Assembly: GCA_032768795.1 (NCBI GenBank)
Contig: CP136494.1
Span: 2,232,001 to 2,296,000, forward strand
Length of the DNA: 64,000 nucleotides
Direction of reading: 5' to 3'
DNA from: Tremella fuciformis
Lineage: Eukaryota; Basidiomycota; Tremellomycetes; Tremellales; Tremellaceae
Below are positions 54,358 through 64,000 of this stretch, piece by piece. Numbering within the stretch: the first letter of the stretch is position 1; every line of letters starts with the position of its first letter. Under the pieces are notes generated by a model. The model made no database searches, was not told the DNA's origin, and saw nothing but the letters and a program-made list of their open reading frames with translations. Position numbers and translations under genes: made by a program.

Positions 54358-55659
54358 ATGAAAGCGGTTGTACTCAAGGGCAAATTCGACGTAAGGGTCG
54401 AGGAAGTGCCAATACCGAAAGCCGACTCGCCGAAAGACATAGTCATCAAAGTCCAGTCGGCCGGCTTGTGTGGCAGGTCGCTTCCCGCTGGCTGAGAGAA
54501 GATGGAGCTCACGCCTGAGGGTCCGACCTACACTGGTATCGCGGGCACCAAGGGGATGCCAATGACTTCGTGATGGGACACGAGGCTGTAGGGGAGGTTT
54601 TCGAGATTGGGAGCGCTGTGACCATGTTCAGTCCGGGCGACTTGGTGCTCTCAACTTTCCACACTAGCTGTGGTGAGTGCTGCCCGACGAAGATTGCCCA
54701 CTGTACCTTGCTGACAACATTGCCAGGAAGCTGTTTCTACTGCACACGAGGCTACACCTCGCGTTGCGTGGAGGCAAAGACATTGGGAGGTCCAGGTATT
54801 AACGGTGCTCAGGCAGAATACCTGCGCGTACCCCTAGGCGAGACGACTCTTCTACCCCTTCCGGCAGACATACCGCCAGAGATGGTGCTGCTCATGACGG
54901 ACATATTGCCGACCGGCTACTCGATCGCGAAGAATGCACGGCGCCTGGCCGATGAAGACCGGGATCGAGAACAAAACCAGAAGCAAGGGGTATGTGTGGT
55001 GATCGGGTGTGGTCCGGTGAGTCTCGCCACTTAGCGGTCTCGCATTGGACTGAAGACGAACAGGTGGGCCTTTGCGCCATAACTTCGGCGCTCACAATGT
55101 TCTCAAAGGTCTTTGCTACCGACCTGCAGGTCTCGCGGCTCGCCTCTGCCACCAAGCACGGTGCCATAGCCCTACCGGCGAATCAGCTCAAATTGGCTGT
55201 ATACGCAGAGACTTCAGGTCGAGGCGCCGACGCGGTCCTTGAGGTCGTGGGACATCCGTCTGCTCTCAGCACAGCGATCGATCTCGTACGTCCATACGGT
55301 GTCATCAGCAGCGGCGGACTTCACAAGCATCAACTTGACTTGAACGGTTCAACACTGTACGACAAAAAGTAGAATCCGTGTCTCTCCTCCATGCAAGTTG
55401 CGCACATTGACCATATAGCATTCGCCTTCAGTTTGGGCGGTGCTCCGTCCGCTCCTTCTATCAACCGGCTTTGAAGGTGCTCAAGGATAACATCGATCTG
55501 TTCCGGACGTTCGTGGAAAAGACCGTGCCGATAGAACAAGCTCCACAGGTGCGCCCAAAACGTACACGAGAGACAGTGAGGGAGCGCTGACGATATTTCC
55601 AGCTCTACAAGTTGTTCGAACAGAACAAGATAGGCAAGACGGTCTTCGTGATGGAGTAG
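54358..55659 (+). CDS. Zinc-containing alcohol dehydrogenase (ADH-2)
   Basis: Medium-chain zinc dehydrogenase of the formaldehyde-dehydrogenase-like/threonine-type group. The start MKAVVLKGKFDVRVEEVP leads to IKVQSAGLCG, joined by a GC-AG intron (54473-54519) to SDLHWYRGHQG. VMGHEAVGEV carries the catalytic-site His-Glu. TFHTSCGSCFYCTRGYTSRC is the structural zinc lobe across an intron. The cofactor motif is VVIGCGPVGLCAI, also across an intron. Then LEVVGHPSALSTAIDLVRPY, and LYDKN joined to IRLQFGRCSVRSFYQPA. It ends KIGKTVFVME at 55659. Five introns. Its stop lies 65 bp from that of the convergent TF-4. Confidence 0.83.
54473..54519 (+). other. GC-AG intron in ADH-2
   Basis: Donor GCAGGT after TGT G, acceptor CGCCTGAG, 47 nt. 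Splicing gives GLCGSDLHWYRG, the family motif. The GT three bases on leaves the wrong phase. Confidence 0.6.
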
Positions 55660-55723
55660 GCCAGCACCGACACGCTTTACAACAGACGAGCTGCTGTACA
55701 TCCATACATGCATCAGAGCTACA

Positions 55724-58030
55724 CTATTGTTGGGCTATCTCGATAGATGGCAGACCTAACCACGCTAGCGAATCGAACCAGTTCAGCATAGCATTATCCG
55801 TGCTTGTGGATGACTGGCTGGTCGGCGGGGGCCCGAGGTCGCTAATGAAATCCATGGCATTGACGGGACCGTCCATGACTCGCTGGTGTCGCAGACCAGT
55901 CGTCTTCTCCAAAACTTTGCGCAGGTGCGCACTGTACACTGAGCTGACGCCATGTCGATGCGGCGGTCTTGAGCCGACGCGATCCATCATGTCGAGGGCA
56001 CCAATCACCGTTGCGAGCTGATCAGGCGAGAGCGTGGCGAATTGATTTATGGGATTTCGAGCGTTTATACCTATGACGAAAGAAACTGCGAAAGCGATCA
56101 TGATCGTGGTCTGGTTGGGCTGCTATGTTGGCCGACAGTCAACCTACCAGCTTGGAAGAAACACCAACGATTGCTATCAGCCACGGCTCGTATGCCACGG
56201 CTTTCTGAAGCACCTCGAACGCGGCGTCGTGACCCGCCGACCATAAGGTGGCTGACGTGTCGGACCGACTGTCGGAATCGCCCAAAAGCGCTGCGCAGAT
56301 GGACAATCTCGTCTTGGCAGCGATCATAGCGAGGTAAGGTGGGAGCTCTCCATCGACAGGGGACTCTGACGTGATCAGTAATTAGCTCATCATGGAGGGG
56401 TCGAAGCCCACGAGGGCGAACAATCGACTGCCACTCGTTGGTCCAGGTCTGGAAGAAGTCGTCGATGAGCACTTTGATTCTGGACGTCAACCTCTGATTC
56501 GTGGGATGCAAGGCTCACACGCTGCCCGCCACAGACAAGCTCCGTCCCTGTCGTACCATTCTCAGGCTATCTTGCAGCGGTCCTAGACCCCGCAACAAGC
56601 ATACGATTGCAACAATGGCGGAATCAGACGGAAGAGCTTCAGGATGAATGTGCCAATCGTCACCTGCACGAGTCAGTCTTTCGCCTTCCTCGAGGGGCCG
56701 AGAAGCCAACACGATGTGATCGCCGGACCAACAGGAGACAAACAAGGTCGACCCCGCGCCAGACCAACTCTGAATAGTTCAGTGAAGAAGGCAAAATCAC
56801 TTCGGTGGTACCACTCACGCTCTGTCAAAGTAGAAGACACAGAGCCATATCCTCTGCCTCGATCTCAAAGCCCACGAAATCTTTTGGTCTGAGACGGGCG
56901 AGTTACCGAGACCATCGATGACAAGTGCTTGGCGACTGGTAAGGGTGGATCCCCTCTTGGCGTCTCCCGGTAGCTGGCTAACGGCTTTGTCCATATGCAG
57001 ACTGAGGGCCATGTCCACACAGAGGGCCGCATAGCGCGTCGTTGGGTCTTCGGAGCTGTGCTTTCCGGCAGGGAGCCAGGGGCATATGACCAAGAATGAG
57101 TACACTATCTCCACTGAACGATAACCCTCAGATATGACCAAGTTCAGAAGACGGAATGTATGGGCGGTGAGGCGGATCTCCGTGGCTTCTTGACCGTCCA
57201 TAAACTTGGATGCTCCAGCAAGAATCGAAGTGAGCAGTAGCGCAGATCGTTGACGGAGGTAGTCAATCTTGATCTGTAAGAGCGGAGCCTGAAGGCGATG
57301 TCGATCGTCACTTACAGTATACAAGCGTGGGTCAAGTCCAAAGCGAACGGAACTAAGGTGGTTTTGAAAACTAGTCTAAGAGATCCGCACGCACCAAGTC
57401 ACATCGACTCACAAGCTGTACAGATTCTGGGCTTTTGCGAGCGTGACCAGACCGAGGTCGATTGGATCCTTGTCCGCTCCGACGTCGAGAGAGCTGTGTG
57501 GAAGCCCGAAGAAATCGGCGGGGGAAGAGGAGTGGATGGCCGAAGGACCGTTTCCTCTCCACGATTCATCCCGCGAATCTTCAACGGCATCGGCAAGATA
57601 TCCCAAGGGATACCAATCGGATCGAGTGATATGTCTGTCGTCGGTAAACGCCGGGATGGCAGCTACGGCCTGTTCAGTCCCATTCCAAAAGAGCTGGTTC
57701 CCATTGTCTCCCTCGTCCCTGTGAGGATTGTCGGTGGGTGTCGATTCGTCATCGACCTGGTTGAGTTTGCGCTTCCTGCTGTTGTCAAGCTTCAGCTCAG
57801 TGTTCACATTCTCGTATCGTCACTCACTTCTTCGAACCCTTTTTCCGCCCAGCCCGGTACTCCGGGCGATCGCACACGAGACCCTCCTCCTTGCAGCGTT
57901 GACAAGCCTGGGTGGTATCCTCCAATCGCTCGCATCTCAATTTGGAGGCGCGGCAGCTAGAACAAGACCCAAGTTTCAGAGCATTCGTTTTGCCGACACC
58001 TTGCTCGGGCGCCTGATCGCTGCCCTTCAT
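55724..58030 (-). CDS. Zn2Cys6 transcription factor (TF-4)
   Basis: Fungal zinc-cluster regulator. The start is MKGSDQAPEQGVGKTN. The cluster GSCSSCRASKLRCERLED, TTQACQRCKEEGLVCDRPEY follows, with the basic tail RAGRKKGSKK. The linker exon has KRKLNQVDDESTPTDN and an acidic/aromatic stretch. The middle domain has YLRQRSALLLTSILAGASKF, SEGYRSVEIVYSFLVICPWL, LCVDMALSLHMDKA and WALRSRQRIWLCVFYFDRA, a classic fungal-TF block. The C-terminal exon reads MIAFAVSFVIGINARNP. Several introns. Divergent from the CocE-type hydrolase with only 285 bp between starts and convergent with ADH-2, so both are candidate targets. Confidence 0.82.
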
Positions 58031-58314
58031 CCTGGTATCGGTTGCTCAAAGCAAAGAGGCAGTGCTGCGATGAGTATCTGCCGCCCCGCGAGTCCACGAC
58101 CGTCGGCAGCGGGGCCAGACATTTGGAGGGGACCCCTAGACGAAATAGGCTCCGGGTAACGAAGACAGCATGCCCTGTTTGGGCTCCGAAGTTTGTCGTC
58201 GCCGAGGAGCGGGGGCAGTCACCTCGGTCCAAGCCCGAGCCGGGTGTCCAGATATTAAATCACTGCAATGCAGAGGTAATATGGCACCCCAAACCCAGAC
58301 ACCAGCCGAAGGCC

Positions 58315-60343
58315 ATGTCACGCATGCAAGCGCGCACAGTCAAGGACGGTGGCAGGTGATCTCTGGCTTGAGTGATTTGGCGGCGCTTACACCTCAGCTT
58401 CACCGCCTACATCGATGTTGACATCACCTTGAAGGACGGCTCGCTGCTCCGCACTAATGTCTATTTGCCAAAGACTCCAACCCCGACCGATCGATTTCCC
58501 GTTCTGGCCACTTATGGCATATGCTAGTTCCTCTTCAAGAATGCTAGTTGCCCTGCTGAATGACCGTAGATGGGAAGGACTGGCCGTACGAAACCTTCCA
58601 TCCGAACTACAAGGATTTGCCCGAGGGGGAGAAGAGCGAGTGGGCGTGTTGGGAGGTACCGCATCCTCGTAAGCTTGGCCTCGCTCTTCGTGCCCCTCGC
58701 TCATGTTGAGCCACCTGGTGCCCATGGGGGTATGCCATCGTGCGTTGCGACGAACGAGGGTCGGGTCAGTCTCCTGGCGTACTCGAGCCTGAGACCAAAC
58801 AATCCGTCGAAGATTTTGCAGAAGTCATTGAATGGGCTGCTGAGCAATCGTGGTCAAACGGCAAAGTGGGCCTGGCAGGTATCTCATACTATGCTTTGAT
58901 TCAGGTGCGAGTCTTTCAGCCGATGCTTCCAGTGGCTCACGATATAGTGGATGGTCGCCAGCCTTCAACCTAAAGGTTTGGCCTGCATCATTCCCTGGGA
59001 AGGTGCAAGCGAGACGTTTCGCGATCAGTGGCGACATGGTGGAATTCTGCAGAATCGGGTCAGTAGCATCTGCCGTGCAAGTGCTCTTATGACTGACGGT
59101 CCAGTTCATGAAGCCATGGTTCGATACCCAAGTCGCACGCGTGCAGTACGGCCGACCCGGTCGACAGAAAGAAATCTCTTGTTCGTCATCTTCACCCTTT
59201 CATGTGTGTAAAGCGGCTGACCACTGTGCAGCTCCCGATACTTTCGATGGAGACCTTGACGAAGAGACGCTTGCGAAGAATATGGTCTACCTACCCAAAG
59301 CCGCTCTCGACAAGAAGTTTGCCGACGACGAATGGTATACGCACTTCGACTTCCAGAAGATCAAGGTTCCTCTTCTCAGTGCCGCAAATCTGGGCGGTAT
59401 AAATCTCCACTTGCGTGGCAACTGCATCGCCTACATGCTCGCGCAATCAACGCACAAGTGGCTCTACTTCCATACCGGCCGGCACGATCTGCCTTTCTAC
59501 CTGCCTGAAGGGATTCAGTTGCAAAAGTCCTTCTTCGACGCCTTCCTCAAGGGAGAGGATCCGGAAGGGTGGCTCCTTGGTCCAAACGTCAAGAAGCCAG
59601 CGGTGCGACTCATCTCCCGCCAAGGCAACCCAGGTATCAACGATCTGCGTTTCGAGTCTACATTCAATCGGCGTTGGGAAAACGAGTGGCCTCTCGCCCG
59701 TACTCAATACACTCGATTTTACTGCCACGCTGATGGTGCGCTGTCCACCAAGCAGCCACAGGGCGAGGAGAGGATCCTCGAATATCCGACGCGAAAGACG
59801 AGGCCTATGGTGTTCACGACCTCACCCTTCGCCGACGAGTTTGAGCTGGCTGGACATGTGGCGGCAAAGTTGACCTTGAGTTTGCCTGACAACACGACCG
59901 CCTCGGACATCGATGTTTTTGTGACGCTACGACACTTCGACGCCAGCGGTGAAGAAGTTCAATACACTGGTTCGTTCGGTCAAGGCGTCCCAGTGACCCG
60001 TGGCTGGCTCAGAGCTTCCCAACAAAAGCTGGACACCTCGCATCCGCTGCATGCACCCTACCTGCCGGTCCACACTCATACCTCTGTCGACGCCAAGCCG
60101 CTCCGCCCGGGTCAAAAATACGTCCTGGACGTTGAGGTTTGGCCGACTACTGTACTTTATGCGAAAGGTAGCCGTCTTCAGCTGGAGATAGCGGGCAACG
60201 ATGACCCCGACTGCGTTGGAAGATACGGTCACGACGATCCCACAGACAGGTCAGAGGAAATCTTTGGTTCTGTTAATCGTATGCACGTGGGCGGGGATAA
60301 CGAGAACTACATCCTCTTGCCCGTGATTCCCTCGGCACAGTAA
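58315..60343 (+). CDS. CocE/NonD-family hydrolase (X-Pro dipeptidyl-peptidase S15-like)
   Basis: Alpha/beta hydrolase of the cocaine-esterase/glutaryl-acylase group with the C-terminal jelly-roll domain. The start MSRMQARTVKDGG is joined to SFTAYIDVDITLKDGSLLRT. Then come DRFPVLATYG, GYAIVRCDERGSGQSPG and the nucleophile elbow VGLAGISYYALIQ. The family usually has G-x-S-Y-x-G, so the last Gly is Ala here. The long last exon (59216-60343) covers the end of the hydrolase domain and the jelly roll, with FADEFELAGHVAAKLTLSLP, DIDVFVTLRHFDASGEEV and VLDVEVWPTTVLYAKGSRLQ. About six introns in the first half. Cleaves esters or amides; substrate unknown. Followed by a permease on the same strand. Confidence 0.83.
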
Positions 60344-60857
60344 CCAGCTTGTAGACTTGTGCCAGCGCGATCATTCACGATGCATGCTGTTGTCCATACA
60401 GCAATGGGACGTCTGGCGATTGCAGCATGCGAAACAGGCGACGGCCAGCTCTAACTCTCCAGGTCGCGATTGGCACAAGTGTGCTCTTCGTAGGAAGAGC
60501 GCACGGTGCGCCTAGCCAGCCTTGCCCGGTTCGTGGTCGTCTTCGGCGTCTAGTGTCGGAAGCTTTCCGCCTGGCGGGACTTACGTACGACGTATGTACG
60601 TACATGTAGCTGGTAGCTACTCTGACTCTGGCTGCTCAACTCGGGCACAAGGTCATGGGTATTCATTTTAGCGGAGAGTGCAAGCTAGATCGGAAGCTAT
60701 CATGATCTCGAAATCCTCTTGGGTCCCGACCGCATCCTCCCCCAATGAGCCCCGTGGGAGCCCTCTTTCCTTTTCTCATTGGGACCGTCTGGATACCGCA
60801 TATATATCGGCAGCCATGGGAAGGAGAGACCGCAACACAATCAGCAAGATCAACAAT
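60344..60857. promoter_or_regulatory. Promoter region of MFS-3
   Basis: 514 bp with a TATATAT box at 60801-60807, about 55 bp before the MFS-3 start, and the TACGTAC palindrome at 60582-60608. No gene seen. Confidence 0.55.
60582..60608. repeat. Imperfect palindrome built from TACGTAC
   Basis: TACGTAC at 60582-60588 and its reverse complement GTACGTA at 60596-60602, with further TAC/GTA repeats to 60608. Lies about 250 bp upstream of MFS-3 and downstream of the hydrolase; could be a binding site or a hairpin. Confidence 0.6.
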
Positions 60858-62776
60858 ATGTCCTCTCACTCAATTGGGGATGTGCACGTCGAGACGATCG
60901 CAGTGGCGAGCGACTTGCACGATCTCGACAAGGCTGAGATAGCCGAGATTGAGCGGGCCGCTATCGCTCGTGAAGAGGACGAAGCTCTGTCGATGACCCC
61001 GGCCGAGCATCGCAAACTGATTCGCCGCATTGATATAGGTGAGCTGATGCAGCTTCAAACGCAGACCTACACTCACTTGCCCAAGCAATCATCCCTTATT
61101 GCACAATCCTCTTCGCATTGTCCGCGATTGACCGTATCAACATCGGACAAGCTGCTGTTGCCGGTCTCTCTAAAGACCTGCACATGTCTTCGCAGACGTA
61201 CCAGATTGCATTGTCTATCTTCTTCGTGACTTGTGAGTCCGGCAAAGCACCAACGCCCGTCCAACAATCCGAAGCTGACAGAATTCAGACACCTTTGCCG
61301 AGATCCCAGCCAACGTCATCCTCAAGAAGGTCGCGCCACATATATGGATCACGTTCATCATGATCGTCTGGAGCATCTGCACTGTGACGATGGGTCTGTG
61401 CAAGAACGGCGCTGGCCTCATTGTGGCACGGATCTTCCTGGGCTTCGCCGAGGGAGGACTCTTCCCCGGGATCAGCTACATGCTCTCGTGCTGGTACACG
61501 AGGGAGGAGCTCTCGCTTCGAGTCTCCCTCTTCTTCCTCGGCGCAACCCTCAGCGGAGCTTTCGGCGGTATTCTGGCCTTTGCCTTGCGTCAAATGGACG
61601 GTGTGGGCGGCAAGCCCGGATGGGCGTGGATGTGAGCTTCATGGATGACGTTGTCCGCTCGCTGACACGATTCAGCTTCATCATTGAGGGCCTAGTCACC
61701 TTCATCGTCGCGTGCACAGCGTGGTGGGCGATACGCGACTTCCCAGAAGAGTCGAATCTACTCAACGAGCAAGAACGGGAGAAGTGGCTGTACCACCTGC
61801 GCAAATCGAGCGGCATGGCCGCAGCTCAACTCCCGTTCAGCTACGACCTTGTCTTCCGACCGCTCAAAGAATGGCAATTGTGGGTATACTGTCTCATGTA
61901 TATCGGGATAGCCACGCCGCAATTCTCACTGGGACTTTTCACCCCAACCATCTTGGCGGAATGTGAGTTCGGCGTTGCTGTAGTTCGTCTTCCGTACTGA
62001 CGTGGTCAGTGGGATACAAGGGGACCAAAGCAAATGTTAGTTCTGTCGTGGGGTGACCTCCTCCATGGCGGCTGCTGAATGTTTACAGTTGATGTCGGCA
62101 CCGCCATGGGCTTTCGCCTTCTTCTGCCTGATTGCGGTCTCTTGGTGGAGTGATCGGTTGCGACTTCGTGGTCCCTTCATCGTCGTCTGCATGTCCCTGA
62201 TCACGATCGTGAGTATCGTCTACCATGCAGACGAGACTGATGAGCAGTGCTATGGAGTGCTGTGCGCCAACGTCAGCGCCCACACCAAGTACGCAATGAT
62301 ATTCCTGTGCTGCGGTGGAGCCTCTTGCTCCGTCGCCATAGGTATCGCCTGGATCGGAGGCAACATCGGCCCAGCTCTCTCGCGCGCGTCAGCCATGGGC
62401 ATGTACTTTGCCATTGGCAATGCTGGGGGCTTGATTTCGAGCAACATTTACCCTGCCAAGACGGGCCCTAAGTTCATTGAAGGTGCGTGCATTCGATAGC
62501 TATCTTCCTTGCTGACGCACTTGCGCAGGCCACGCCGTCAATCTGGCTGTCGCGGGTATGTCGGTGATCTGTGCGATCATTCTCTCTCTGGACCACTACC
62601 GCGTCAATCGCAGCCGAGACAAGCAGTTTGGCAGACCCGCACCATTCGGTGTGGACTGCTCACCGACGCATGCAGATGACCCAGCCATCAAAGAGAAGTA
62701 CCAGCTCGCCAACCTCAGCAAGGAGGAGATACTGGCCCTCGGACATCATCACCCTGCTTTCCGGTTCACAATCTGA
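60858..62776 (+). CDS. MFS permease, allantoate/anion:cation symporter type (MFS-3)
   Basis: Major facilitator of the fungal Dal5/Tna1 (anion:cation symporter) family. The start at 60858 (MSSHSIGDVHVETIAV) is preferred to a Met at 60816 because a TATATAT box at 60801-60807 puts the transcription start after the latter. Blocks: FALSAIDRINIGQAAVAGLS, YTFAEIPANVILKKVAPHIW, IFLGFAEGGLFPGISYMLSC, EELSLRVSLFFLGATLSGAF, AWWAIRDFPEESNLLNEQER, TPQFSLGLFTPTILAE and ALSRASAMGMYFAIGNAGGL. Six introns. Known substrates are carboxylates such as allantoate, nicotinate and pantothenate. It may carry the substrate or product of the upstream hydrolase. Confidence 0.87.
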
Positions 62777-62973
62777 TAATGGGTCAAATGACGATATGCA
62801 CTTGAAGTATGCAGTCATGTTTCGATGAGGATGTTTGCGGTCCACGATGGCGACGGCTGTGAGCGAGCTGGCGTCTGTCTATTTCTTCAGGTGCTCCCGG
62901 TCGTGAGGAGAGTGTCGCCTGATCTTCTATGACTTTTCAAGATTCTCCTGGTGTGACCCGTCATGAAGCAAGC

Positions 62974-64000
62974 TCATAGCTTGGCTCCGACCCGCTGAGC
63001 GTGACCGTGAGGCCGCAGTATGCACGTTTGGCTCATGACCGCAATCTCGGTGAGATCCTCGTCGTAAAGCTTGCAGATGGAGTACGTCCGTCCAAAGGCG
63101 CCATTCTCGGTGTGTTGCTCCGTCATACACCAGCGTGAGAGGTCTGGAGGCCGATGAAAGCGCAGGGAGAAATCGAGGGTCGCGACTGCGGCTGCCGCTG
63201 TGAGGGGACGAGATGTGATGCTGAGGGGGAGGAAGGCGAGCACCGAGTCCAGGAGGTATCTAGAGAATGTGAGTGAACCTGTCCGAGTAGAGATCACCGG
63301 ACGGAATGTGACTCACGCGCAGATCGCGTACTTGTCGGCCGTCTTGTCGACGTCTTCGGGACACCTCACCCACCCACTGTTCGTCCTCCTCGAAAGAATC
63401 TCTTTATCCTGCGGTGTTGGTGTCCCTTTGGGCGCCATTCCAAAGACAGTCTGAGCTGCCATGGTGTTCATGTTCCATCGGGAGTCGAAAGTGTCCATCA
63501 AGACCCCAAAAGTCTGCTCAAACAGTGCAGCTCTTTCGGGCGGAAGGACGCCTCGGGCATGTTCTCGTGCCGTGGGCCACGTATCCCATCTGCCGTAGAA
63601 CTCCCTGGGGTACATGGGCGGGCAGCTGTACTCCATGAATGGCTCTTCGGGATCGTGGAACTCCAGCAGCGCGATCAAGACGTTCCGATCACGCTGCGAA
63701 GCGATGACCTGTCGTGTGCAGAACTTTCGGGTGGTCCGGATAGCCTGAACAACGAACGTGGTCTCGAGATCTGTGGAGGCCGGGCCGAGGTAGGACCCTT
63801 GCAGCGAGTACAGCTGAAAGTTGGCGGCATTGACTGGTAGAGAATGGAAGGCGGCAGTCACAGACTGGGATAAAGCTTGACCTCCGTAGCTAGAGCTCCC
63901 ATCAGTTGTGGTAACATGGAGTGTATTTGCAGGTGCTCTCACGCGATGGATTGGGGATTGCCGATTCGAGCTCTCTCGTAGTACGGCGGCGCAGTGTATG
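62974..64000 (-). CDS. Acyl-CoA thioesterase (TesB/ACOT8-like), 5' end outside window
   Basis: Double-hotdog acyl-CoA thioesterase II, which hydrolyses acyl-CoA, usually in the peroxisome. The window shows the middle and C-terminus. YTAPPYYERARIGNPQSIA is joined by an intron to YGGQALSQSVTAAFHSLP. Then NFQLYSLQGSYLGPASTD, RKFCTRQVIASQRDRNVLIA, GWVRCPEDVDKTADKYAICA, YLLDSVLAFLPLSI and WCMTEQHTENGAFGRTYSIC. It ends RPHGHAQRVGAKL. The C-terminal AKL resembles a peroxisomal type 1 signal (SKL-like), consistent with the family. The start codon lies beyond the right edge. Confidence 0.85.

Overview
The window looks like nuclear DNA of a GC-rich, intron-dense fungus, most likely a basidiomycete yeast of the Tremellomycetes (a Trichosporonales-type genome is my best guess). 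The reasons are: nearly every gene is broken by GT-AG introns of about 35-60 nt with a CTGAC/CTGAT branch site close to the 3' AG; there are many catabolic enzymes, permeases and Zn2Cys6 regulators; and fungal-type housekeeping genes (SPF30, MRT4) occur at the left edge. I read 31 protein genes. I saw no rRNA, tRNA, transposon or CRISPR. Gene spans run from start codon to stop codon, introns included; many junctions were worked out by hand from reading frame and family motifs.

Layout. 0.25-2.3 kb: conserved nuclear genes SPF30-like (-) and MRT4-like (+). 2.4-9.5 kb: two tandem duplicate pairs, NmrA-like reductases (3.9 and 2.4 kb) and GABA/choline-type amino acid permeases (7.3 and 9.5 kb). 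10-18.9 kb: a maltose O-acetyltransferase-like gene, a phytanoyl-CoA dioxygenase-like (PhyH) gene, a Zn2Cys6 regulator, a copper amine oxidase and a short-chain dehydrogenase. Together with the two permeases this could be an amine uptake and oxidation block. 19-29 kb: sugar transporter, second PhyH gene, DapA-family aldolase, cinnamyl-type alcohol dehydrogenase and Zn2Cys6 regulator, arranged around two divergent promoters. 30.2 kb: an intronless short-chain dehydrogenase.

31.1-45.5 kb is the most distinctive part. It holds an amidase, a cytochrome P450, a Zn2Cys6 regulator, a dihydroxyacetone-synthase-like transketolase, an NAD-dependent reductase and an NCS1 permease. Every promoter region in this block carries one or more copies of a GACGGCGTCTTGGGG-like motif 100-215 bp from the start codons. 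The block also contains five probable GC-AG introns and a 9-nt microexon that completes the regulator's zinc cluster. I infer a co-regulated pathway that imports a small N-containing compound and oxidises it, hydrolyses an amide, and possibly assimilates a C1 or C2 unit through the transketolase. The substrate is unknown.

46-64 kb: an amino acid permease, a drug/H+-type MFS transporter, a sugar-type MFS transporter, a zinc alcohol dehydrogenase, a Zn2Cys6 regulator, a CocE/NonD-type hydrolase, an allantoate-type MFS permease, and an acyl-CoA thioesterase cut by the right edge.
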